From Narthecium ossifragum (lineage: Eukaryota > Streptophyta > Magnoliopsida > Dioscoreales > Nartheciaceae), in assembly GCA_963920575.1 (NCBI GenBank), contig OY986967.1:12022061-12086060 (forward strand): a stretch of 64,000 nt of DNA. The letters are read 5' to 3'. The first letter of the stretch is position 1, and each line of letters opens with the position of its first letter. A program made the translations under genes and the position numbers. This document shows, one piece after another, positions 30,282-41,573 of this stretch. The notes below the pieces were generated by a model. That model saw only the letters and a list, made by a program, of their open reading frames with translations. It was not told where the DNA came from and did no database searches.

Positions 30282-31937
30282 TGATGAGAATGCATAATGT
30301 TATATTTTTATCCCTTAATACTTAGTCTCCTATGCTTATTTAGTTCCTAAATACACTCATTATTCTTATATTTTGATTTAGGATGCAATGGAAGTCCTTA
30401 AGTCGAAAAGAAGCTGAAAAGAGGGCTTGGATCAACTTTAAAGATTTATCTGTACCTGGTCATGAAGAACCAGAGGATGTGCCATACATGGTTGGAAAGC
30501 CCTTGAAGTCTAGATTCTGGAGAATTTTACGGTTCGTGATTCCGAGTTTCCTAGAGGAAGTTACCGCAATTTCAGTACCGATGCGCAGTCTGAATGGCAG
30601 AAAGGAAAATAAGCTGGAAGTCCGAGCGAAGGTCCGATCGATCGGACCTGGCAAAACAGTGACAGAACATGTAGTTTTTGGCTGAATATGGTTCGATCGA
30701 TCGAACCATCACTCCTACTGAGCCCGATCGATCCGACTCCTAGAGTTGGATCTATCGGACTCAAAAATACCCAGAGAATGTGGATTTTTATGCATCCGAT
30801 CGATCCAGCACTTAAAGTTCGATCGATCGGACTTGCAAATTAAAGTTGACAGAACGTATGCTTTCTAAAGGAGCAAAGTTCGATCGATCCATCCATCGAT
30901 CGGACTCGGGTGTGACTACAAGTTGAAGAGTTTAATGAGGCCGATCGATCTAGCATCCAAGGTCCGATCGATCGGACTTTCTCAGTGAATTAAATCAACG
31001 GTTTAGATCTAATCCGTTGATGGAGAGGCCTTGAGGCTATAAATAGGACACTTTCTAGGGTTTGACGGGGGATTCTTGGACACTTTTGGCTGCTCTTTCT
31101 CCTCCTTTATATTTTTTTTAGGTTTTATTTTCTTTATTAGAATCTTTTGAGGATTGTTCTCGATGGCCCTGCGTGGCTAAATCTTGATCCTTGGTCGAGG
31201 AGACTGAAACCTCGGAATCAATGAGACTGTGAGATCTAATTTATTTTTATTGTTCAGTTTATAGATGAGTATTGAATGTTCTTCTGTGTTTATCTTCATG
31301 ATTGTCTTGTCTAATTGCTAGGAGCGCTACTAGTCTATTATTCATTGCGATCTACTGCTATGTTGGATATCAAATCCGGAATTGTTTGATCCCTCTAATC
31401 TGCGAAGCAACTAGGATCTAATAATTTACTACTGATCAGATCTTGTTAGATCTTAGGAAGAATATTCAACTAGATTAAATGCAACCGCTTGTGCTTGTGT
31501 TATTTAACTTCATCGATCTCCCTATTCTTAATGCTGCTACTAGATTAAATCTACAGCGCTTGTCTTAGGTTGTCTAGTAGTTAGGGTTGATTAGATCACT
31601 TGTTTCTAATTAACTATGATCGAGGAGAGATTCGAATTTAATTCGGACGGTGAATATTCATGGTATGAATTGATTGATACTTGCATCTATGATCAGTTGT
31701 TGGATTCCGATGGTGGATGTTGACTCAGACCAAGGTTTGTTCTCTTGATTCAACTTGTTTCTTTTATTTAGATTATTTCTTTATTGTTTTTCCTCACGTT
31801 TAAAAACCCCCCCTATCTTTGTTCACTAAGCACAAAACTAGACTGAACACTCTTCGTGGGATCGACTCGTACTCGCACTACTACATTTGTTTTGAAGAGT
31901 ATTGGATTTATTTTTGAGTGCCTGCGACAGCACATCA
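30282..31937 (+). repeat. 3' LTR of D (L2, complete)
   Basis: From TGATGAGAATGCATAATG to GACAGCACATCA, 1656 bp. It contains the palindrome array at 30630-30985 with at least nine GATCGATC cores, the commonest form being GGTCCGATCGATCGGACC, followed by the TATA box. Confidence 0.9.
31038..31047 (+). promoter_or_regulatory. TATA box of the D 3' LTR
   Basis: GGCTATAAATAGGACAC lies about 60 bp downstream of the last palindrome (TCCGATCGATCGGACTT, 30961-30977). Transcription from here would run rightward into the antisense strand of A gag. Confidence 0.7.
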
Positions 31938-31942
31938 CACAG

Positions 31943-34251
31943 TCTTTCTGCAGTGAACAGCGGGTTCCATATCCAAGACGACAAAATCGACAGGGAAAAA
32001 GAAGTTTTCCACCTTAACCAATACGTCCTCTACGATACCTCTAGGGGTCTTAATAGACCTATCAGCTAATTGCAAAAAAACCGAGGTCGGTTTCAGTTCC
32101 TCCATCCCAAATTCCTTATAAAGGTAATAGGGCAAAATGTTAACACTGGCTCCTAGGTCAAGAAGGGCACCATCAATCTGGTAGTCTCCTATGCAACATG
32201 GTATGATAGGGGTACCAGGGTCCTTTAGTTTGGGTGGCGTGTCATGTCTCAAAATCGAACTGACTTGTTCAGGTAAAAGGATTTTCTTGTCTCTGTTGGG
32301 TTTTGTCTGGCGTTTCTGAGTGCACAGATCCTTAAGAAATTTGGCATATGAAGGGATTTGACGAATGGCCTGAAGCAATGGTATGTTGATGTTGACCTGT
32401 TTGAAGATTTCAAGGGCGTCCTCTACAGCTTTTCGATCTTTGATAGTTGGATAGGGATCCTTAAGGGCCGTAGGAAAAGGCACTTTTGGTGTGTATGTGC
32501 GTGGATCAGGTTCATTTTCATCAGGTTGCTGTGGGGGCAGAGACCGATCGGTCGGACCAGTATTTGATCGATCGGAAGAGTTCCGATTGGTCGGATCTGA
32601 GAGTGATCCGTCGCTCTGGGTAGTGTCAGGAAGTGTATCTACTTGCTTACCATTCTTTAAGGTTACTACAGCTTGTGCACTTTCAAATTTTTGGTTATCA
32701 ATGTGGTGTAGGGCCCTAGGATTGGTCATAGGTTGACTCGGTAAGTGACCCTCTTCTCTCTTATACACCGTGTTAGTCACTTGCCCTAATTGCGTCTCTA
32801 ACTTGGATATAGATTGAGCATAGGAGGCTCCATCTCTTCCAAGTTTAGCTATACTGGCATCTAGGCTCTCAAACTTCACATTCATGGTTGTAAGTGTGCT
32901 CATGAGCATGTCAAACTGTGTGTTAGAAGTCACTTGAGGGGTAGGAGGTGATGCAGTTTTCTGGTATGGTGCAGAATACCCAGGTGACGGATCTACAGAG
33001 GGTTTTAATGGGTATCTACTTGCAGGGGCCGTAAAGGAACTACTCTGTCCTTGGAAATTACTAGATTGATGTGGTGGTCTCCAACTAAAGTTGGGATGGT
33101 TTCGCCAACCAGGATTATAAGTGTTCGCATACGGATTGTTCTCGGGTTTAGCAAAACCATATGCTGCGTTTACTTGCTCCTGAACGAACTCTGGGAATGA
33201 TGAAGCCAAAGGACAGTCTGTGATAGGATGTTCAATACTAGAGCATAAGGCACATGTGCGAGGTTGATCCTGCGGCAGTGAAGGTGCTGGTGATAAACTC
33301 ATCTCCAATTTATCAAATCTTTTATTTAGGAGGGCTAACTGTGCAGAAAGGGCATCAGATGCAGATAATTCAAAAGCTCCCTTAGCTGTAGGTCGACTCC
33401 TAGGGTTTGTGTATTGTTGTTGAGAATCCACCGAAATTTGTTCATATAGGTCCCATAACTCATCATCATCTTTATCCAAAGGAATACCTCCACAACAAGC
33501 CTCGACACGAGTTTTACATCTCTCATTAAGGCCTCTATAAAACATATGAGTTAATTCCCCTTATCAATATCATGATGAGGACATTTTCTCAAAAGGTCTT
33601 TAAATCTATCCCAGGCATCATGAAAAGACTCATCATCATATTGAACAAAAGTAAGGATTTCAGTCCGAAATTTCTCAGTTTTAATTATGGGGAAGAATTT
33701 CCTTAAAAATGACTCTTCAAGTTGGTCCCAAGTTGTGATAGAGCGTGGAGGTAAACATTGAAGCCAGTGTTTAGCTTTATCTTTCAAAGAGAAGGGGAAA
33801 AGTTTCAACTTAAAGGCGTCATCATTAAAGTTTTCAATTTTCAGTGTAGCAATGGTATCGATAAAATTGTGAATGTGCTAATATGGGTCCTCATTATTTA
33901 AACCATGAAAGTGGGGTAACATTTGAATCGTTTGGGGTCTAATCTCATAGTGTGAGGCTGTGATTGCAGGAGGATCAATGGAAGGAGTGTAAGTGTAGGC
34001 AGTGGGCAAGAAGTGATTTCTCAAAGGAACACGTTGTACCCCCCATTGTTATTATTATTACCCTCCCTTCCCATATTAGCATTAGGGTAGATGACATGTC
34101 CCTCATGTTCAGCCATGGTGACAAGGGTCTCGTGAATAGATTGCAAGTTACTCAAAAATTGTTGACCTAAGGTTCTAGCTTTTCGGAGTGTGGTTTCTAG
34201 TTCTAGATCCAAAGGTTCCAGCGGGGTATTTAAGGATCGTCTACCTTGCAT
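31943..34251 (-). pseudogene. gag: gag-protease of A, broken by frameshifts and by D
   Basis: On the minus strand: N-terminus MQGRRSLNTPLEPLDLELET at 34251. After a frame change, ASHYEIRPQTIQMLPHFHG and a stop follow, then the Athila gag core KLFPFSLKDKAKHWLQCLPP and WDRFKDLLRKCPHHDI (33808-33551). From 33545, residues 98-111 of the next frame form a zinc knuckle, CALCSSIEHPITDC, then NPGWRNHPNFSW, a coiled coil ending LPSQPMTNPRALHHIDNQ, and a spacer with repeated DRS encoded by palindromic GATCGGTCGG-type DNA. The protease follows with active-site motif LLDLGASVNILP, cut by D after HCRKTV. This is the particle protein and protease of A; no polymerase follows. Confidence 0.85.
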
Positions 34252-34369
34252 GCAAGATCACACACAAACAGAGAAAAAGAAAATAGAAGATTCGGAGGAC
34301 AGGACAAAACCCGGAAAACACAATTGAAACGACAAAAATTTGAAGTAAAAAGACTTAGCTGACTGCGCA

Positions 34370-34500
34370 ATTCCGATCGGTCGGTTTCCAGTCCGATCGG
34401 TCGCTCCAGGCCGCAGGCTCCTTCACTCGAAGTCCACTTCAAAGCAGATGGCGCGGTCCGATCGATCGGATTCACGTCCGACCGATCGCTCCAGGTGTCT
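34370..34500. repeat. Palindromes in the A leader
   Basis: TCCGATCGGTCGGTTTCCAG, CCGATCGGTCGC, GGTCCGATCGATCGGATTC and TCCGACCGATCGC lie just upstream of gag. The B leader has the same kind of block at 36318-36428. Confidence 0.8.
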
Positions 34501-34676
34501 GCCGAGTTGTGTTTTTCTTCAAGAAAAATCCGTTCCAATGCTGCACAAATTCCAAAAAATTGTCAGAAAATTCCTAAAAAGTGTAAAATAAAGAAAGGGA
34601 AAAATAAGAAAGATAAAAACCTAATGAAGCAAAGAAAATGAGTTAAGAGAAAATCAATTGGTTAACCGTCGAAAAT

Positions 34677-34693
34677 CCCCGGCAACGGCGCCA
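34677..34693 (-). other. Primer-binding site of A (tRNA-Asp)
   Basis: The minus strand reads TGGCGCCGTTGCCGGGG, 5 bases from the LTR c end. Confidence 0.9.
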
Positions 34694-34698
34694 AAAAT

Positions 34699-36261
34699 TG
34701 ATCGCTCGCAAACGTCGTCGTTAAAACGTCGCTAACCTCAATCAAATCTTAAATTTATATCCTTGTTCAATCACTAATACTACTAGGTAGACTAGTGGTG
34801 AAATCCGGAGTCGAACCACAGGGAATTACTAGGAAAACCAAAATCGATTCTCAAAACTCTTGATCTAAATCAAACACTTCACTGATAGATTGATCTAACT
34901 GAAATTATCTAAGAAAGCAAAAGAAAATATTATGGTTTTAATCAGATGGAAAAAGATGTCTTAGAAAATACACAATCCACCCTAGTTTCACCCTTAATCT
35001 TGCATAGTTATCATCTTGATCACTTCTCTAAGTATTATGGATCGTATGGCTACAAGCTCACACGAATCCCTAAAAGAAGGTTTTATGTTCCCTACGGCAT
35101 AACCTATCTTTGTTTGGCATAAATCATCTTTGGTCCTACCATTATCTTAAGTTATTCTACTCCTAATGACCTTAGCATGTCTTATCTTCACGTAGCATAA
35201 ATTATCTCAAAGGTAAATCACAAACCACATGCAAACTATCTCATGAATCTCTACACTCAAGTACAACCATCATGTAGGACCAATAATACGTCAACGGAAC
35301 TCTGTTCCTTCAACTCTATAATCATTAAAACCATATTCATGAGATTATACTTAGAGAAGTTCACAAAAATCCAACTAAGAAAGATCAAAAGTTACACTAG
35401 GGTTTCATGGTATTCCTAAGAACAAGAAAACTAGCCACTCATCTCTCGGAAATCAGCCATAGGTGTAGAAGATGAAGCCGTCGATCCCCACGGAAAGATC
35501 ACCGTCTTCAAAACCCTAACCTTCTCCTTCAAAAGTGCTCCAAAAGAAGATATTTTTCGGCTGAAAGACCCCTTTTTATATTAGAAACCCTCAACCTGCG
35601 AATTAGGAGTCCTAACAGAGGTTAAACTCTAATTTCCCTAATTTTCGGGTCGCTGATGTTATCGGAGTGATCGATCGGACTCAAATCGATCGATCGGATT
35701 TCCCAGTTTGACTGGGTTAATAACTGCCACGTCATCAGCTTCCTTATTCTTCAACTTCTACTCAGAATTCCGATTTGTAATCAACTTTGAAGCCAATCTG
35801 TACAGAATCTGGGAAAGTCTTCAACATAAAAGTGCTAGATCTGGAAGTCTTCTGTCATTTCCACTTTATTTCATAATATTCTAATTAATGTAGAATATTT
35901 GACAAATATTCTATTCAGCATCGACGGACCAGCTTTCCAGCTTGTAAATCTTCATCTATTCTTCAAACTGTCATCATACCATCAGGAATCTCGCAATGTG
36001 TCCAACAGAAACATTGTAGATCTCTGAGTCTTCTACATTGTCCCAAAATTTCAGAATATTTAGAGTTTCAAAGAATATCTGGCGAATATTTTCCCAATGG
36101 TCGACGAAGCTGTATTTTTCTTCATTTTAGCCGAATTTCTTGTATCTCTTCTCAAACCATGATTAAACCTGAAATCAAGCAACATGATATCAAATACACC
36201 TACTCTAGGCCTAGCAAAGGTAATTTAAGGGGTTTAATTAGGAATAATTAGTGACTTATCA
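34699..36261 (-). repeat. 5' LTR c of A (L1)
   Basis: 1563 bp, ending (plus strand) AATTAGTGACTTATCA. It has TATAAAAA on the minus strand at 35580-35573, with GATCGATCGG palindromes just upstream at 35668-35700. Confidence 0.9.
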
Positions 36262-36548
36262 ATCATTGGAACGGATTTTGCTTGAAGAGAAACACAACTC
36301 GCTAGCCACCTGGAGCAACCGGTCGGACTTCAATCCGATTGATCGGCCTGCGCCATCTGCTTTGAAGTGGACTTCGAGTAAAGGAGCTTGCGTCCTAGAG
36401 CAACCAATCTAAACTGACTGATCGGAACTGCGCAGTGAGGTAGGTTTTCTTACTTCAAAACATTTCGTTTCAATTATTGTTTTCCGGGTTTTGTCCTCTC
36501 TGAATCTTCTGTTTTCTTTTTCTCGTTTTGGTCTGTGATCTTGCATGC

Positions 36549-37448
36549 ATGGCTAATTTTTATATGCCACCGGGTGCCATGTCGAATGAAGATTTGTCTT
36601 TTGGTTATGGACCCGCTTACAATAATGACATATATGGTTTCTCAAATCCGGCATATAATTCACATTCATATACTTATAATCCAAATTTTAGAAATCATAC
36701 ATACCCCAGTTGGCAATTTCAAGATTATCAATCTCCTAACTTTCAACCATGGAACATAAAAATACCGTCCCAAAATTTTGAACCTAGTTTTGGACAGCAA
36801 TATCCTTCACAAGCATCCTCTAACCCGACTATGGACACAATCATGAGTACACTTGCCAACATGAATGCTAAGATGAAAAAAATTGAAAGAAATGTTAACT
36901 CTAATGATCAATCAATTAAGAAAATAGAGACACAAATAGAATAACTAGCCCATATGGTTCATTTATATTATGAGAATGAGGAGTATGCAAATAATTTTGT
37001 TCCTATTGTTTGTGATGACAATGTTGGTGAAGGTTATCTTTCTAATGATGTTGATGTATGTTATAGTGCTTGTTCTGATTTGTCAGTTCATGATGCTATT
37101 GATAATGTTTTGTTGGCTGCTGAAAATAAAATTGATGAATGATACCCGGTTTTACATTCTGATCCTTATATGTATTTCGGTCATTCTTATGAAGCTAGTC
37201 TTTTTGATGATAGTGATGATGATGATGATTGTTATGCTAAATTGCCTCATGTTCATGATGAGTTGAATGATGATAATATGTCTATTTACAATGATCATAA
37301 TGAGGATGAGCATATTAGTGAGACCCCCTATCGGGAACCTCAAGTTGAACTTCTACATGATGAGTTGAATGATGATGATGTGCCTATTAGTGATAAACAT
37401 AATGAGGATGAGAGTGTTAGCAATATTCCTTGTCTAGAGCCTCAGTGA
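36549..37448 (+). pseudogene. B protein: gag-tail-like frame with two internal stops
   Basis: ATG at 36549 opens MANFYMPPGAMSNEDLSFGY. One unit of the NPAYNSHSYTYNPNFRNHTY and PSWQF type follows, then a coiled-coil part (TIMSTLANMNAKMKKIE) that matches gag of A and K between the zinc knuckle and LPSQ. The same frame runs on through stops at 36942-36944 and 37140-37142 to 37446-37448. Its last part has two acidic units beginning HDELNDDNMSIYNDHNEDE and HDELNDDDVPISDKHNEDE. It lacks capsid core, zinc knuckle and all enzymes. It is the B counterpart of the intact D protein, with the acidic region that A also carries. Confidence 0.65.
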
Positions 37449-40169
37449 GATTCTACCTTTAATATCATCCCCATTATTTGAACGTTCTAAGGAGGAGAAA
37501 CCTAACATGAGTGAAGACCATGTTAATTTTTATCGTCCCTTCATCAAAAATCGTATCAAATCTTTTCGTCCTGTGCACACTTTGTTTGCTATGGGTATTC
37601 CTATTTTCTTGATGAAGCATGTCTGCATACCTTCACCATCATTTGGGCTATGTATTTCTTCACATGGAATCATCGGCTTCCTAAATCTTCTTTCGGGAGC
37701 GTCTAGCGAAAGACGTAAAATTACGCGCTTTATGGGAGGCAACCCAGTTTTTAGGATTTGTTTCTTAGCTTTTCAGATTTTTATGATTTTCCCCTGATTT
37801 TTAGGATTTTCCCCATATTTTCATGGAATTTTTCTCCACCGTCTTCCTATTTTTCTTTATTTTCCGCCAAATTCCTCTCTCCTCCCGCTCTGTTTCTCGT
37901 CACGGCTCGTCGTCCCGACTTGTCGGCTCGTCGTCCCGACTCGTCCCCGAGCCGTCACCATCCACCATCCACGATCTAATTTCCTCTCGAAACTATCTCC
38001 TTCGACGCCGGTGAGCCCCTCAGCCGTCGTTGAGACCCCCATCCACGACCTTCCTCAGGCCACCACGAACCTTCCTCTACCATGAAAACCATTTCTTCAC
38101 GCCCGGATCATCGGATTCAAACTCCGACGAAACTACCTGTCTGACCACCTTCAATCCACCAGATGGAAGTTCATTTCATCCATCCTCCACCATTGAAAAG
38201 TTCCCCACGCTTCCATGATCCTTCCTCACCCCTTACCCACCTTGATTGGAGCTCCGATTATCGGAATCCAATTCCGGCAATCATCTTCCTCCGCGTCGGC
38301 CATCTCCAATCCACTGTCGGGAGCCACCAATCCATCGATCAGAGCTTATCGGAGAATTCCTTAGGTCACCACGATTCTTCCTGTACCTTCCCATCCTCCG
38401 ACGAAGTCGTTTCGCCATTGATCACCTCCGGCGAACTTTCAGAAGTTCGATGGCTACTTGACACGATCCAGGCGCTACAGTGTTCCGATTTCCGATCGGA
38501 CGGTCTAGATATTCAATCGGGACCATCACAAGCATCCTTAAACCATCACAAGCATTCACGGGTGTTCACTTTTCTCTATCTCCTCTAATTTCAAATTTGA
38601 TCACGTCGTGGGCTGCAGACCATGGATGAGAAGGACCATACTGCGGATTACGAATAATTTGGTGCTCTGCTTGGATGTTGTTAGTTCGTTAGTTCTTTGT
38701 CTGTGATGTCTAGATGATGATCTATGATGCTACTGTAATCTCCTTTCCAGTCTCATGTGCATTAGTTATTTTGTGTGGTGAATATTTGTACAGATCAATA
38801 TATCATGAAAATACAACAGAGACTCTACCAAAATCTTCTATGATTCTAATACCTTTTTGGACTTTTATTAGTTATATTTGATCTTTTTGGAAAAGGTATA
38901 CATTTTTGTGACAGATTATGATGGGGAAGGAAGTATTCATTCAAGGATGGCAGTGCCTAAACGTAAAATTGGAAGAGAGAGAAATCTATTTCTGAGGCCT
39001 TCATTATGGTTATCTCTACTCTTTATTCTTTGATTTATTTTTATGACTTAGTGTAATTGGGAACAATTACATTTAAGTTGGGGGTAGCATTTATAAATTT
39101 CATGCTCATATTTTTTTTTCTTTTATGGTAACCAAATATTATACATCCCTTGAATTATATAAAAAGAATGAAATTATGATATGATTTGACAAATGTGCAT
39201 GTTTTAGAAATTTATTTTATGAATTATTTTGAGACTTGTATGTCATATAAGAAATAGTAAATTTTTGCTATGCATGATATTATTTCTATACTTTAACATT
39301 TTTACCATGATTTTAAGGATAGTTTGACATATCCTAATGCACATGTTCACTTCCACATGTTAAGGGGTTGATATTAGATTCTAAGCATGATACTGGGATA
39401 GATTTATAATTTTATATCATGACACAGAAAATACATGAACACATGCAATTATCTGAGTATATGAAAAAAAAGAGAAAAAAAATGGATTTTCAACTTAGTA
39501 ACCAGGCAATGTGCCAAACCAGCGTGGTGTTCACGTAAAACAGTTGAAATTCCTAAAAAGTAATAAGGGTTTCATACTTAGTAACCGGACAAGGCGCCTA
39601 ATAAGGTGTGTTGTTCGCGTAAAACAGTTGAAATTCCTGTAAAAAAAAAGAAAAAAAAGAAGAAGAAGAAAAAACAGAGATTGCTATGTGTAAAGTGGAA
39701 AATATGTGCCAAATAGAATTGTGATCTTGAATAGTTGAAGTGTTCAGATATAATTGATGCTCTGAAGCGTGTGGAATCCTATTCACACACAGGAGTGTTA
39801 AAGTTATTTTTAATCATGATTAAATATGTTGAAGTATTGGAAATATGTTATGACATGTTTTGACTTACTATATTTTTATATGATTATGAGTTGAAGGGTA
39901 TATTTATTGATATTATTTCAATTTCATGCATTAGAGTTGATGAATATTATAATCGATTTTAATGATATATTCAAGGGAATGTATAGATGTTTGTGGGTGT
40001 CATCCATGAAAACCTCAGGAGACTCCTCCACTGGGGTAATCCAGGGGTTTAAAGGCTTGTTGCACATGCTAAGTGCAATCGTGAGACCTACGAAAGTGGC
40101 AAGTTAGATTTATTGCTTTCTTTTTATCTTTTCTTTGCTCGAGGACTAGCAAAGTGTAAGTTGGGAGTG
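37449..40169 (+). other. 3' region of B: GC-rich module, repeats, polypurine tracts
   Basis: A short frame at 37507-37797 (MSEDHVNFYRPFIKNRIKSF) leads into GGGAGGCAACCCAG and the GC-rich module (37745-38545) shared with A and K. Then comes AT-rich noncoding sequence with the internal tract ATTTAAGTTGGGGG (39069-39082, preceded by AATTGGGAACAATT) and the terminal tract GTAAGTTGGGAGTG before the 3' LTR. No recognisable gene. Confidence 0.65.
39487..39640 (+). repeat. Two diverged units of a ~95-bp repeat in the B 3' region
   Basis: Each unit runs CTTAGTAACC(A/G)GGCAA..., then GTTC(A/G)CGTAAAACAG, then TTGAAATTCCT. K has two units of the same repeat in reverse (54438-54605), A has one (23287-23350). 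Confidence 0.8.
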
Positions 40170-41568
40170 TGATGAGTCACTAATTATTCCTAATTAAACC
40201 CCTTAAATTACCTTTGTTGGATCAAGAGCAGGTGTATTTGATATCCTATTATTTGATTTCAGGTTTAAGTAGGATTTGAGAAGAAATACAAGAAATTCGG
40301 TCAAAAATCACTAAATTCTGTAAAAAGACTGCTTCGTCGATTGTTTGGAAATAAATCACCCGAAATTCTACAAAACTCCAAATATTCTGAAAGTCTGGAC
40401 GATGAAAGAAGACTTCAAGAGCTACAACTTTCATGTTGAAGATTTTGTGAGATTCCGGATAGATTGGCGTCAGGTTTGAAGTAAAGTTGGATCCATAAAA
40501 GCTGAAATTTGATAAAAGCTGAAATGAATTAATGACGTGGCAGTGAAGACCCAGTCAGACTGACTAGAGCAATGGATCGAATTTTAGTTCGATAGATCGG
40601 ATTTGAGTCCGATGGATCGCTCCGATGACGTCATCAACCCGGAATTTAGGGAAATTAGAGTTTAAGTTCAACTATAACTCCTAATTCCTAGATTAAGGGT
40701 TTTTATTATATAAATGGGTTATTCCAGCCGAATTTCACATCTTTTTGGCAATCTTTGGAGGAGGAAGAAGAAGACGGAGAGGATGTGGATGGTGACAACT
40801 TCTTATTCCAACCCGATGGCTTTCATCCAGACGATGAGTTGCTAATTATCATACATAGGTTTATTCATGAAACCCTAGTGTAGTTTTGGTTTTTATTTAG
40901 TTGGATTCTTGTGAACTTCTTGATGCATAATCTGATGAATATGGTTTTATTGTTAATAGAGTTGAAGGAATAGAGTTCCCTTAACGTACTTTCAGTGCTA
41001 CATGATTTCTGTGACTGATAGTAGAGATTTATGAGATGGTTTTTATGAAGTTATTGGTTTGCCTTTGAGATAAGCTATGCTATGCGAAGATAGGTTGTGC
41101 CAAGGTCATTAGGAGTAGTATAATTTAAGGTAATCATAGGACCAAAGACAATCTATGCCAAGCAAAGATATGTTATGCCGTTGGGAACATTAACTTTCTT
41201 TTAGGGATTCATGTGAGCTGATAGCCATATAATCCATAATGTTGAGAGAAGGGAACAAGATGATAACTAGAGAAGACAATAATGAAACTAGGGCGGATTG
41301 AATAATTCTTGAGTAGCTACTCCATTGATTCGAATTGATCAACCTTTTATTTCTTTTTCTTATTAGTTTAGATAACTCTATCGTATCTTTAATTCTTTTC
41401 CTTAGTTTTAGAGTTTTGAGAATTGATTTCAGTTTCCAACGTTTTTCCTATGGATCGACTCCCGACTTCACCTCTATTCCTACATAGTAGTATAGTGATT
41501 GAATAAGGATAATAAATTTATATTTGATTGAGTTTGCAACGTTTTAACGACACGTTTGCGAGCGATCA
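40170..41568 (+). repeat. 3' LTR of B (L1)
   Basis: From TGATGAGTCACTAATTATTCC to GCGAGCGATCA, 1399 bp, followed by GCCGT, the right copy of the target duplication. Confidence 0.9.
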
Positions 41569-41573
41569 GCCGT

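Larger units (their letters stand above)
26075..31937 (+). mobile_element. Element D (L2 LTRs), complete non-autonomous Athila-type element
   Basis: 5863 bp, flanked by CACAG (26070-26074 and 31938-31942). It has a 5' LTR (1245 bp, internal deletion), a perfect tRNA-Asp primer site, an A31 run, one intact 392-residue reading frame, a long 3' region with three polypurine-like tracts, and a full 3' LTR (1656 bp). The two LTRs differ at few positions outside the deletion, so insertion was recent relative to the others. It sits in the protease gene of A in opposite orientation. No protease, reverse transcriptase or integrase is encoded; enzymes must come from elsewhere. Confidence 0.9.
21047..36261 (-). 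mobile_element. Athila-type element A, gag and protease only, carrying D
   Basis: On the minus strand: 5' LTR c (36261-34699), tRNA-Asp primer site, leader with palindromes, gag, protease, an acidic repeat region, a GC-rich module, a 3' region with internal and terminal polypurine tracts, and 3' LTR b. Reverse transcriptase, RNase H and integrase are absent: after the protease the sequence passes directly into the acidic region and the 3' module. D is inserted in the protease. Without D the element is about 9.3 kb. A lies in the B leader; flanking bases (AAAAT at 21042-21046, ATCAT at 36262-36266) do not form a clean duplication because of LTR a. Confidence 0.85.
17842..41568 (+). mobile_element. 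Athila-type element B (L1 LTRs), non-autonomous, split by A
   Basis: B has L1 LTRs at both ends (1379 and 1399 bp), a tRNA-Asp primer site with one mismatch, a 5' leader broken by insertion A near 19376-36261, one gag-tail-like reading frame with stops, a GC-rich module, a long 3' region and a polypurine tract. No protease, reverse transcriptase or integrase is present. GCTGT at 17837-17841 and GCCGT at 41569-41573 are the target duplication with one change. Outside A, its internal region is about 4.1 kb. B lies inside the C reverse transcriptase gene. Confidence 0.85.

Noticed and set aside
37759..38588. Plus-strand frames in the B GC-rich module (such as 38163-38588) as an intact host gene
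   Set aside because: No recognisable domain; A and K copies have stops and frame changes there. Reported only as a shared module.
41514..41568. B 3' LTR end plus adjoining C sequence as a fusion gene
   Set aside because: The frame across the junction is accidental. C RT resumes at the end of the target duplication.
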